The position numbers were made by a program, and so were the translations under genes. This document shows positions 36,122-44,420 of a DNA stretch of 45,445 bases, one piece after another. Below the pieces are notes generated by a model. That model did not search any database and had not been told where the DNA came from. It saw only the letters and a list, made by a program, of their open reading frames with translations. The first letter of the stretch is position 1, and every line of letters starts with the position of its first letter. Source of the DNA: Rhodospirillaceae bacterium (lineage in GTDB: Bacteria > Pseudomonadota > Alphaproteobacteria > TMED109); NCBI GenBank assembly GCA_902579545.1, contig CACHHO010000008.1:1-45445 (forward strand), read 5' to 3'.

Positions 36122-36888
36122 ATTATTTTTTCAATTCTTATAGTTTTTTTGGTAACACTTAATAGTTGATTGTTCTTAACTTCTTTCCAACTTGTATCAT
36201 CATTAAGTTTTTCTGATGATATAATATAACCAATATTTTTTATTTTTTTGTAATACAAACTAGGTGCATTGAGAATATTTCCATATTTAGTTGCAAATAA
36301 AATTTTATTCCCGGTTCTGTCAGAAGTCCCTAGCAAAAAATTAAGCATTGAACCAGTATAATATTTTTTTATTAATGTTATAGCTTTTGCTAAACTTTTT
36401 TTTATATCTTTAGTACTTCTTAGTAATTGAAGAATAAGAAAAAATATTATTTCTGAGTCTGTGTTTCCTTTAATCTGAGAAAATAAATCTTCATCTAAAT
36501 ATTTTAGAAGTTTTTTATTATTATTAGAGTTAAATCCTTTAATGTAGCCGTTGTGAGAAAAAAAAAAGTTTTTATATTTAAAAGGATGAGTATTGGCATA
36601 CCCTAAGTTTTCTCCAATTGTTGCACTTCTAACATTTCCTATTACTAAAGTAGATGAAATACTCTTAGTTATTGGTAGCAAATTAAGGTCATTCCATATA
36701 GGAAAATCACTCTTATAAGATTCTATTTCTTTTTTATGCAACCATGCTATACCAAAACCATCAGCATTTAAAGTTGCTTCTTTCATTTCTTTTGGTTTGT
36801 ATGACATTTCTATCAAAGAATGATTGTGATCTAAAAGAATAGAAGCAAGATTTTTTTTATTTCCTATATATCCAATATGTCTGCACAT
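36118..36888 (-). CDS. egtC: Ergothioneine biosynthesis amidohydrolase EgtC
   Basis: A 256-residue class II glutamine amidotransferase-fold protein. After removal of Met1 the nucleophile is Cys2 in MCRHIGYIG. Further family motifs are NADGFGIAWLH, GNVRSATIG, NTHPFKYKNFFFSHNGYI and KGNTDSEIIFFLIL. In the mycobacterial-type pathway EgtC removes glutamate from the gamma-glutamyl sulfoxide made by EgtB, and its tight linkage to egtB supports that role here. It starts 41 bp from the divergent egtD gene. Confidence 0.92.
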   Translation of the reverse strand: MCRHIGYIGNKKNLASILLDHNHSLIEMSYKPKEMKEATLNADGFGIAWLHKKEIESYKSDFPIWNDLNLLPITKSISSTLVIGNVRSATIGENLGYANTHPFKYKNFFFSHNGYIKGFNSNNNKKLLKYLDEDLFSQIKGNTDSEIIFFLILQLLRSTKDIKKSLAKAITLIKKYYTGSMLNFLLGTSDRTGNKILFATKYGNILNAPSLYYKKIKNIGYIISSEKLNDDTSWKEVKNNQLLSVTKKTIRIEKII

Positions 36889-36929
36889 TTCTTAATTATT
36901 TATTTTATAAATATATGATATAACAAATT

Positions 36930-37898
36930 ATGCAAAAAATAGAGAATATTTCTTTAGGTAAAAATAAAAGTAATTCTAAAACTGCATTAAGTTACCTAAA
37001 AAGAAAAAAAAAATCATTGCCTACCAAATATTTATATGATGAGAAAGGTAGTAATTTATTTGAGAAAATTTGTAATACTGAGGAATATTATTTAACAAGG
37101 ACAGAACAAAAAATACTTAATAAGTATTCTGCAGAAATCATAAGCTATACAAAAGTAAAAGAATTTTTAGAATTAGGAAGCGGATCATCAAAAAAAACTA
37201 AAATACTTTTAATGAATGCATTGGAACAAAATGCTTTTATGAATTATTCTTCATTGGACATATCTGAAAAAGCATTAAAAATGTCATTTAATGAACTTGA
37301 AAGCATCAGTAAAAAATTAAAAATTAATCTTTATAAAGGTGATTTTTTGCATGATTTAAACAATTTACCATCAAGTAAAAATAATAGGTTATTTTTATTT
37401 TTAGGGAGCACTTTGGGTAATTTTGATGACGATACGGCAATAAAACTTCTAAAAGAGGTAGAAAAAAAAATGAATAAAAATGATTTTTTTTTATTAGGGG
37501 TGGATAAGATAAAAGACGAAAAAGTCATTACCTCTGCTTATAATGATAAGCAAGGATATACAAAGCAATTTAATTTAAACATCTTAAATGTTATAAATAA
37601 AAAATATAATTTAAATTTTAATCAGGAAAACTTTAATCATCATGCTCTTTATAACCAAACTAAGTCACAAGTTGAAATGTATTTAGAATCTATCAGAAAA
37701 CAAAACGTGATGCTTCCTGATGATAACATTTTAAGTTTAGCAGAGGGTGAAAAAATTTTAACTGAAATTAGTAGAAAGTTTTCTGATGAAACTCTTTCTA
37801 TGTTATTAAAAAAATCTTCATTAAGGAAGATTAAAAGTTATAGTGACAATAAGAAGTATTTTACACTCTATTTATTAAAGTCTACGAAATATTTTTAA
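36930..37898 (+). CDS. egtD: L-histidine N-alpha-methyltransferase EgtD
   Basis: A 322-residue SAM-dependent enzyme that trimethylates histidine to hercynine, the first committed step of ergothioneine synthesis. The signature LPTKYLYDEKGSNLFEKIC and TEEYYLTRTEQKIL is specific to the EgtD family; the SAM site is FLELGSGSSKKT, followed by FLFLGSTLGNFD and FLLGVDKIKDE. It is divergent from egtCB with a 41 bp shared promoter region and overlaps the converging htpG by 17 bp. Confidence 0.94.
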   Translation: MQKIENISLGKNKSNSKTALSYLKRKKKSLPTKYLYDEKGSNLFEKICNTEEYYLTRTEQKILNKYSAEIISYTKVKEFLELGSGSSKKTKILLMNALEQNAFMNYSSLDISEKALKMSFNELESISKKLKINLYKGDFLHDLNNLPSSKNNRLFLFLGSTLGNFDDDTAIKLLKEVEKKMNKNDFFLLGVDKIKDEKVITSAYNDKQGYTKQFNLNILNVINKKYNLNFNQENFNHHALYNQTKSQVEMYLESIRKQNVMLPDDNILSLAEGEKILTEISRKFSDETLSMLLKKSSLRKIKSYSDNKKYFTLYLLKSTKYF

Positions 37899-39747
37899 TT
37901 AATAAATTATTTATATTATTACAAAATGATTTACTGTCTTCTAAGGGAATACCTTCAATGATTTTTGCTTGATTTAAAAGCATATCTGATATTTCAGAAG
38001 ATTTTTTTTTATTTTCTTCCTTAGTAAAATCTAATTTATTTAAAAATTTTATAATTTCGTGATCAGGATTGATCTCTAATACTTTTGTTGTTACTTTATC
38101 TAGATGCTTATGTTTTTTTAGTAAATTTTCTAAATGTATATCCATTTCATTTTCATCTGCGACAAAGCAAACAGGACTATCAGTTAATCTATTAGAAAGT
38201 TTAACATCTTTTACTTTTTCACCATAATGAACTTTCATGTAAGCTATTAGTTTGTCAAATGTACTATTATCTTTTTTACCTTTATTATCTTTTTTGGCAG
38301 TGCCCTCAATATTTATATTTCCTTTAGTAATAGATTTAAATTTAACTCCTTTATAATCAGGAATATTTGGAAGCCAGAACTCGTCAACTGGGTCCATGAA
38401 TAATAGCACCTCAATATTATTTTTCAAAAATGTTTCCATTTGAGGACTGTTAATTAGACTGTTTATATTATCTCCACTTATGTAAAAAATTTCTTTTTGA
38501 GCTTTACTTTTGTTTTGAATATATTCTTTAAGTGTTATTAGTTTCTTTGTTTTACTAGAGTAAAACAAAGAAATATCAAGAATACTTTCTTTGTTAGTAA
38601 AATCCTCGTGAATACCTTCCTTTAAAACAGATCCAAAGTTTCCCCAGAAATTTATATAGGATTCTTTAGAATTATCTAATTCTTTTTTTAATTCACTTAT
38701 AATCTTTTTTGTTAAGTGATTTCTAATTTTAGATACATTAGGATCATTTTGAAGCATTTCTCTGCTAATATTTAGAGAAATATCCTCTGAATCAATAATG
38801 CCAGAAATAAATCTTAGGTATTTAGGCAATATATTTTCTAATTTGTCAGTAATAAATACTTTTTTAATATAAAGCTTTAGATTAGACGTTTTATCAGAGT
38901 TTAATAAGTCAAATGGTTTCTCTGTAGGTATAAATATTAAATTAGTATAATTTAAGTTTCCTTCTATTTTATTATGTATGATCTTCCATGGTTTATCATA
39001 ATTCATTCCTATACTAGAATAAAATTCTTGATATTCCTTATCTTTTATATCCTTCTTATCCTTTGTCCAGATTGCTAACCCTTGATTAACTTTTTCTTCT
39101 TTTTGATCTTTAGAGTCTTTTTCAGTAATGTAAACTGAATGTGATATATGATCTGAATATTTTTTTACAATATTTTCAATTCTTATTTTTTCTGAAAAAT
39201 CCTTTTCATTATCTTTCAACAATATTGTAATATTCGTACCTCGACCTTCTTTTTTAGTAGCATCAATTTCAAACTTACCTTTGCCATCTGAAATCCATTT
39301 CCAGCTTTCATTTGAATTAGCCTTCTTTGAAGTTACTATAATTTTTTTTGCTACCATAAAGCCAGAATAAAACCCAACACCAAATTTTCCTATTTGCTCT
39401 ATATCCTTTTTATTTTCCTTTTCCATTTTTTTAATGAACTCTTCCGTGCCTGATTTAGCTATAGTTCCCAGAGAATTTATTAACTCATCTTTATCCATAC
39501 CTATTCCATTATCAGATATCTCTATTAAATTATTCTTTTTATCAGTAGTTAAAGTAATTTTAAATTGTTCGTTTTTTTCCATTAAAGAGGGATTTTTGAT
39601 TTGTTCATACCTTAATTTATCACATGCATCTGAGGCATTTGATATGTATTCTCTAATAAATATTTCTTTATCACTATATAAAGAATTAGCTACTATGTTT
39701 AATATTTTACCAACTTCTGCCTGAAATTCGAAATTTTGTTTGCTCAT
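37882..39747 (-). CDS. htpG: Chaperone HtpG (Hsp90)
   Basis: A 621-residue bacterial Hsp90. The N-terminal GHKL ATPase domain shows FIREYISNASDACDKLRYE, EISDNGIGMDKDEL and GTIAKSGTEEF with IGKFGVGFYSGFMVA; the middle domain has RFISGIIDSEDISLNISREMLQ and FYISGD; the C-terminal dimerisation part follows and is of normal length. It folds client proteins with ATP. A ribosome-binding site AAAGAGGA is 7 bases ahead of ATG 39747. No heat-shock CIRCE or sigma-32 site could be picked with confidence in the 70 bp upstream. Confidence 0.97.
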   Translation of the reverse strand: MSKQNFEFQAEVGKILNIVANSLYSDKEIFIREYISNASDACDKLRYEQIKNPSLMEKNEQFKITLTTDKKNNLIEISDNGIGMDKDELINSLGTIAKSGTEEFIKKMEKENKKDIEQIGKFGVGFYSGFMVAKKIIVTSKKANSNESWKWISDGKGKFEIDATKKEGRGTNITILLKDNEKDFSEKIRIENIVKKYSDHISHSVYITEKDSKDQKEEKVNQGLAIWTKDKKDIKDKEYQEFYSSIGMNYDKPWKIIHNKIEGNLNYTNLIFIPTEKPFDLLNSDKTSNLKLYIKKVFITDKLENILPKYLRFISGIIDSEDISLNISREMLQNDPNVSKIRNHLTKKIISELKKELDNSKESYINFWGNFGSVLKEGIHEDFTNKESILDISLFYSSKTKKLITLKEYIQNKSKAQKEIFYISGDNINSLINSPQMETFLKNNIEVLLFMDPVDEFWLPNIPDYKGVKFKSITKGNINIEGTAKKDNKGKKDNSTFDKLIAYMKVHYGEKVKDVKLSNRLTDSPVCFVADENEMDIHLENLLKKHKHLDKVTTKVLEINPDHEIIKFLNKLDFTKEENKKKSSEISDMLLNQAKIIEGIPLEDSKSFCNNINNLLIKNIS

Positions 39748-39817
39748 TTATATATCCTCTTTATGCAATATATGATAATTATAATCAAAATATTCAAGAA
39801 AAAAATTAGGATTAGCT

Positions 39818-40486
39818 ATGATATCTGTAATTGATGCTATTACAACAAGAAAAAGTGTAAGAAGCTTTACGAAAAAGAAAGTTGGACTTAAGACAATAAA
39901 AAAGATAATAAGTTTAGCAGCTCAATCTCCCAGCGGAACCAATACTCAACCATGGAATGTTCATGTTTTAACTGGAAATAATCTTAAAGAGTTTTGTAGA
40001 GCCTGTAAAAATGAATTTTTAAAAAACTCTGAAAAACTATCATTAGAACGACTAAATTACATGAAAAAATATAGAGAGCCATATATATCAAGAAGAAGAA
40101 AAGTAGGGTGGGATCTTTATAATATATTAAAGATAAAAAAAGGAGATTACACAAAAACAAAAAACTTCCATGCACAAAATTATGAATTTTTTGGTGCTCC
40201 AGTAGGTATAATTTTTTCAATTGAAAAAGATTTAGGTTGGATGAGTTGGCTTGATTATGGAATGTTTATTCAAAATATATGTCTTGTAGCTAGAAACTTT
40301 GGCCTTCATACTTGTCCTCAGGCTGCCTGGGGTCTAGTATATAAAAAAGCAAATGTATTGGTAAAATTAAAAAAAAATTATACTGTTCATTGTGGATTAG
40401 CAATTGGCTATGAAAATAAAAAGGCAGAAGTTAATAAGTTAATTACTGAAAGAGAAAGCATAGACACATTTTGTAAGTTTAATTAA
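39818..40486 (+). CDS. Nitroreductase family oxidoreductase
   Basis: A 222-residue FMN-dependent nitroreductase-fold protein. ITTRKSVRSFTKKKV and LAAQSPSGTNTQPWNVHVLTG are the FMN-binding opening of the family, FFGAPVGIIFSI and GMFIQNICLVARNFGLHTCPQAAWG complete the site. The natural substrate cannot be inferred; members reduce nitroaromatics, quinones or flavins. It is divergent from htpG and overlaps the converging small exported-protein gene by 4 bp. Confidence 0.9.
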   Translation: MISVIDAITTRKSVRSFTKKKVGLKTIKKIISLAAQSPSGTNTQPWNVHVLTGNNLKEFCRACKNEFLKNSEKLSLERLNYMKKYREPYISRRRKVGWDLYNILKIKKGDYTKTKNFHAQNYEFFGAPVGIIFSIEKDLGWMSWLDYGMFIQNICLVARNFGLHTCPQAAWGLVYKKANVLVKLKKNYTVHCGLAIGYENKKAEVNKLITERESIDTFCKFN

Positions 40487-40932
40487 TAATAAACCGGTTT
40501 AAAGTTTTTTACTAAATTTATAGCCTGTTGTATCTGTTTTTCAGACATATCTTCAGAAATTATTTTTATAAAATGTTTTCCTATCGCTGTATCTGACAAA
40601 CTAAACCATTTATAAGCCTCTACTAGGTTTTCTTCAACACCATTTCCGTGAACATATTGTTTGCCCAAATGCAATTGTGCAGTGGGATGCCCTCTATTGG
40701 CAATTATTAAATACAATTTTGCTATTTCATCCCAATAGCCACCCATTTGAAGTCTAATACATCTTGCATACTTGTGTTCTGTATCTAATGCTATTTTATC
40801 ACTAGATAGGTACGGTCTCATTGGATCGTGTTCATATTGTATTTCATATTTAAAATTACTTTTTTTTGATATATCTACAGCTAAGAGTGGAATTAAATTT
40901 AAAAAATATATAAATAAAAGAATAATTTTCAT
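40483..40932 (-). CDS. Small exported protein with Sel1-like repeats
   Basis: A 149-residue protein with a signal-peptide-like start (MKIILLFIYFLNLIPLLAVD). The middle reads AKLYLIIANRGHPTAQLHLGKQYVHGNGVEENLVEAYKWFSLS, which is one clear Sel1-type helical repeat (A-x-x-x-L-G-x-x-Y-x-x-G-x-G-V) plus part of a second. Such proteins generally mediate protein-protein contacts in the periplasm. No specific function can be given. It follows the unknown lipoprotein gene by 6 bp, probably in one transcript. Confidence 0.78.
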   Translation of the reverse strand: MKIILLFIYFLNLIPLLAVDISKKSNFKYEIQYEHDPMRPYLSSDKIALDTEHKYARCIRLQMGGYWDEIAKLYLIIANRGHPTAQLHLGKQYVHGNGVEENLVEAYKWFSLSDTAIGKHFIKIISEDMSEKQIQQAINLVKNFKPVYY

Positions 40933-40938
40933 AATTTA

Positions 40939-41388
40939 TTAATTACTCGCTGCTTCAGCTGCGGTACTTATAGGAACTTCTTCTCCTCCTGGGTACACTG
41001 AAAGATTAGATCCTTGAAGTATAAAACCTAATGAGCCATTTACTGCAACATCACCAGCTATTTTTGTAGGTGGTATTCCTTCTCCACCACAAGCTTTGCT
41101 CAAATCAGATGCAACTAATCTATCCCTTAAATCTAAAGACGCATTAGCAGCTAATATGGCAGGAGCAGCTATTAAACCAATAATTCCTATAATTGGTGTA
41201 GCTATTATTCTTGAGTTGAAAATTATATCTTCTTCACCAGATTTGTCGATTAGCTTTTTACATTGATCAGAATTTTTTTGTGTAAATTTATTTTCATTGT
41301 TTTTATCAATAAAGTGCGCCATTTTAGCAGTTTCACTTGCACAGCTAGTTATAAATATTAAAGAAAATATAATTACAAATTTTATCAT
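40939..41388 (-). CDS. Putative lipoprotein of unknown function
   Basis: A 149-residue protein with a clear lipoprotein signal: MIKFVIIFSLIFITSCAS, lipobox ITSC, lipidated Cys16. The middle contains a glycine-isoleucine-alanine-rich hydrophobic stretch (TPIIGIIGLIAAPAILAANASLDL), which could enter or lie against a membrane. Two other cysteines (QCKK and KACGG) may form a disulfide. The C-terminus is Gly/Ala-rich. I do not recognise the family. It is first in a two-gene unit with the Sel1-like gene and divergent from the pyruvate-dehydrogenase-like gene (104 bp apart). Confidence 0.7.
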   Translation of the reverse strand: MIKFVIIFSLIFITSCASETAKMAHFIDKNNENKFTQKNSDQCKKLIDKSGEEDIIFNSRIIATPIIGIIGLIAAPAILAANASLDLRDRLVASDLSKACGGEGIPPTKIAGDVAVNGSLGFILQGSNLSVYPGGEEVPISTAAEAASN

Positions 41389-41492
41389 GACAGTTAATAA
41401 GTTTAATTTAATAATATGTGATAAGATGTTTTAATAAAAAAAAAAATATATTATAATAAAATACCATACACACAAGGAATGTAAGTAATAAT

Positions 41493-43807
41493 TTGCTAAA
41501 GTCAACAAATAATAGTGATAATCATATTATTGAAATTGAGAAAAAAGTTTCTTGGTTGTCTAATTATATTATTCATAATGCGAATAATTTACGAAAAAAA
41601 AATGATGATTTGAAGGTAGGAGGACATCAAGCTTCATGTGCCTCTGTAATATCAATATTAGTAGTTTTATATTTTAAGATATTAAAGAAATATGATAGAA
41701 TAGCGATTAAACCTCATGCTAGCCCTGTTTTTCATGCTATTCAATATCTCTTAGGAAATCAAAAAGTTGACAATCTAAAAAACTTTAGAAAACTTAATGG
41801 TGCGCAAGCTTATCCTTCTAAAACAAAGGATTATTGTGAAGTTGATTTTTCTACAGGCTCTGTTGGATTGGGCGGAGCAATGACAATTTTTAGTTCATTC
41901 ACACAGGATTTCTTAAAAGAGAATAAACAATTAGAAATACCAGAAAGTAAAATGATATCTATTTTTGGTGATGCTGAATTAGATGAAGGAAATGTTTATG
42001 AGGCCTTATTAGAAGGGGCAAAACACAACCTTAAAAATTGTTGGTGGATAATAGACTATAACCGTCAATCTTTAGATGGAATTATACATGGAAAATTATT
42101 TGAAAAAATAATTAGCTTATTTGAATTAATGAATTGGAATGTAGAAATATTAAAGTATGGGAAAAAACTAGTAAATTTAAAAGAAACGGAATCTGGAAAA
42201 CTTTTGTTAAAATGGATAGATGATTGTCCGAATGACCTTTTCTCGGCTTTAACTTATCAAGGTGGAAGTGAGTGGAGAAAAACTTTAATAACTGAATTTA
42301 AGAATAATAAACAAGTAATAAACTTCATAAATAACTTAGACGATAAAAGTTTACACGAACTTATGACTAATTTAGCAGGACATGACTTAAATTCATTGGA
42401 AGAAGCTTTTTTAAAATATATGAATGATGACAGACCTACTTGTTTCATTTGTTATACAGTAAAAGGTTTTGGCTTGCCTTTAGCAGGACATAAAGATAAT
42501 CACTCCGGAATAATGAATTTACAACAATTTGAATTATATCAAAAAAAAATGAAAATTGATAAAGGTAATGAGTGGAAAAAAACTGAAGGACTAAATATTA
42601 GCAAGAAAGAATTTAATAAAATAATGACCTCAAATCCTTTAGCTGAGGTTAAAAGAGAACTTAGTGATGAAAAGATTAGAATTAAAGAAATGCATGAAAT
42701 AAAATTTAATCAAAATATTAGTACTCAGGATGCATTCGGTAAGATTTTAAATGAGTTAGGAAAAAAAAATGATAAAAATATAAAAAGAATTGTCACTTCA
42801 TCTCCAGATGTTACTGTTTCTACAAATTTGGGTGGATGGGTAAATCAAAAAAATATTTTTAATACATATAAAAAGGAAGACATTTTCAAGGAGAAAAATG
42901 TATCTTCTGCACAAAAGTGGAAATATCTTCCTGATGGTCAACATATAGAGTTAGGAATAGCTGAGAATAATCTATTTCTTTTATTAGCTTCTTTGGGTAT
43001 TAGTGATAAATTATTTGGAAAAAGAATAATACCTATTGGTACAATATATGATACCTTTATTAGTAGGGGACTTGATGCACTTAATTATGCAACATATATT
43101 GATGCAAGATTTATATTGGTAGGCACACCTTCAGGCGTAACCTTATCTCATGAAGGGGGAGCCCATCAATCTATAATTACTCCTAGTATAGGTATTGCTC
43201 AACCAAATATTATTTATTACGAGCCTTGTTTTGCAGATGAATTAAAATTTTTATTCTTTTGGGCAATTAATTATATACAAGAGAAGGATGGTAGTTCAGT
43301 TTATTTTAGATTATCAACAAAAAAGCTAATACAACCTGCAAGATTATTTAATAATGCTATAAGCGATGACTTATTAAAAGGTGCTTATTGGTTTATAAAG
43401 CCTCAGCAACAAAAATCAATTATTTTAGTTTGTACTGGTGTTATGGTCTCTGAAGTATTAAAGCTTCAGAAAGAAATTCAGGAAGAAAAAGTAAATTTAG
43501 GTATATTGATAGTTTCTTCTCCGGATAAAATTTATACTGATTGGGAAAAATCTAAAAATAAAGACAGAGAAATATCACACATAGAGAAAATTTTAAAGAA
43601 GGTTGATGAAAACTCTACACTAATAACAATTATTGATGGCCACTCAAGTGCTTTGGCTTGGCTTGGTTCTGTAAGAGGTCATAAAGTCTACCCTTTAGGG
43701 GTTAGGGAATTTGGTCAATCGGGTGATTTAAATGAAATATACGAGTATAGTAATATTGATTTTAAATCAATTATTGATAGAATTGCTAAATCGATACTTA
43801 ATTATTA

Positions 43808-43808
<1 letters not shown>
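41493..43808 (+). CDS. Pyruvate dehydrogenase E1-like / transketolase-family ThDP enzyme (homodimeric type)
   Basis: A 771-residue thiamine-diphosphate enzyme resembling homodimeric 2-oxoacid dehydrogenase E1 (AceE/MdeB group). Supporting segments are VGGHQASCASVIS, IKPHASPVFHA, FSTGSVGLGGAMTI, the ThDP/magnesium motif ISIFGDAELDEG...WWIIDYNRQSLDG, TVKGFGLPLAGHKDNHSG, SPDVTVSTNLGGWVNQ, HIELGIAENNLFLLLASLG and LVGTPSGVTLSHEGGAHQS. The start is TTG 41493; an AAGGA lies 14 bases upstream, rather far. It is shorter than E. coli AceE (887) and no E2 or E3 gene is adjacent, so the substrate (pyruvate, 2-oxobutyrate or a ketose phosphate) is open. Confidence 0.85.
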
Positions 43809-43892
<84 letters not shown>

Positions 43893-43907
43893 AAAGATTG
43901 TTGTGTT

Positions 43908-44360
43908 ATGTTAAAATGTATTTCTATAAAGAAAAGTATAATGATTATAATTGTAATGCTATTTATAAATTTAATGAAAAATAGTTATTCTGATGATTTT
44001 TATGACTATCCTTTATATATTTTGGTTGATGCATGTAATATTACTCAAGAAAGATATGATCCTAAAGAGGTTAGTCAAGATGAAATGTTAGAAGGTAGAG
44101 AAAAATATAGATTATGTATGAATTTTATAATGTCTTTATCTACAACTTTAAATGGAAGGTGCATGGCTACAAATAAAAAAAACTTATCACCTGAAGAGAC
44201 TTTTACATTTGCTGATTTATCGGAAGTACATTCTACACAAGATTTAATAAAAGAAGTAATCATTTACTCAAAAAAAAATCCACATTTTAATAATCAAATA
44301 GCTTGGTTGCATGCTTCAAAGGCTATTAGTCAAAAATGGCCTTGTAAAAAACTTTTTTGA
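43908..44360 (+). CDS. Exported protein with Rap1a/Tai-like domain
   Basis: A 150-residue protein starting MLKCISIKKSIMIIIVMLFI, a signal-peptide-like segment. The mature part has LVDACN, YRLCMNFIMSLSTT, GRCMA and the ending AWLHASKAISQKWPCKKLF. The spaced cysteines and the final WPC resemble the Rap1a/Tai domain, in which immunity proteins to secreted amidases were first described, although many members are uncharacterised. A longer frame from ATG 43851 would run through the tRNA and is not used. It lies 15 bp after tRNA-Leu and 60 bp before tig. Confidence 0.6.
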   Translation: MLKCISIKKSIMIIIVMLFINLMKNSYSDDFYDYPLYILVDACNITQERYDPKEVSQDEMLEGREKYRLCMNFIMSLSTTLNGRCMATNKKNLSPEETFTFADLSEVHSTQDLIKEVIIYSKKNPHFNNQIAWLHASKAISQKWPCKKLF

Positions 44361-44420
44361 TACAGAAATAATTATAGATCTTTTTAGTAAAAATATGTGA
44401 TAATAAAAAAAAGAGAAAAT

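Noticed and set aside
41389-41492. Possible regulatory RNA in the 104 bp before the E1-like gene
   Set aside because: Contains a long A run and a TATAAT at 41452-41457 but no conserved stem or known riboswitch core.
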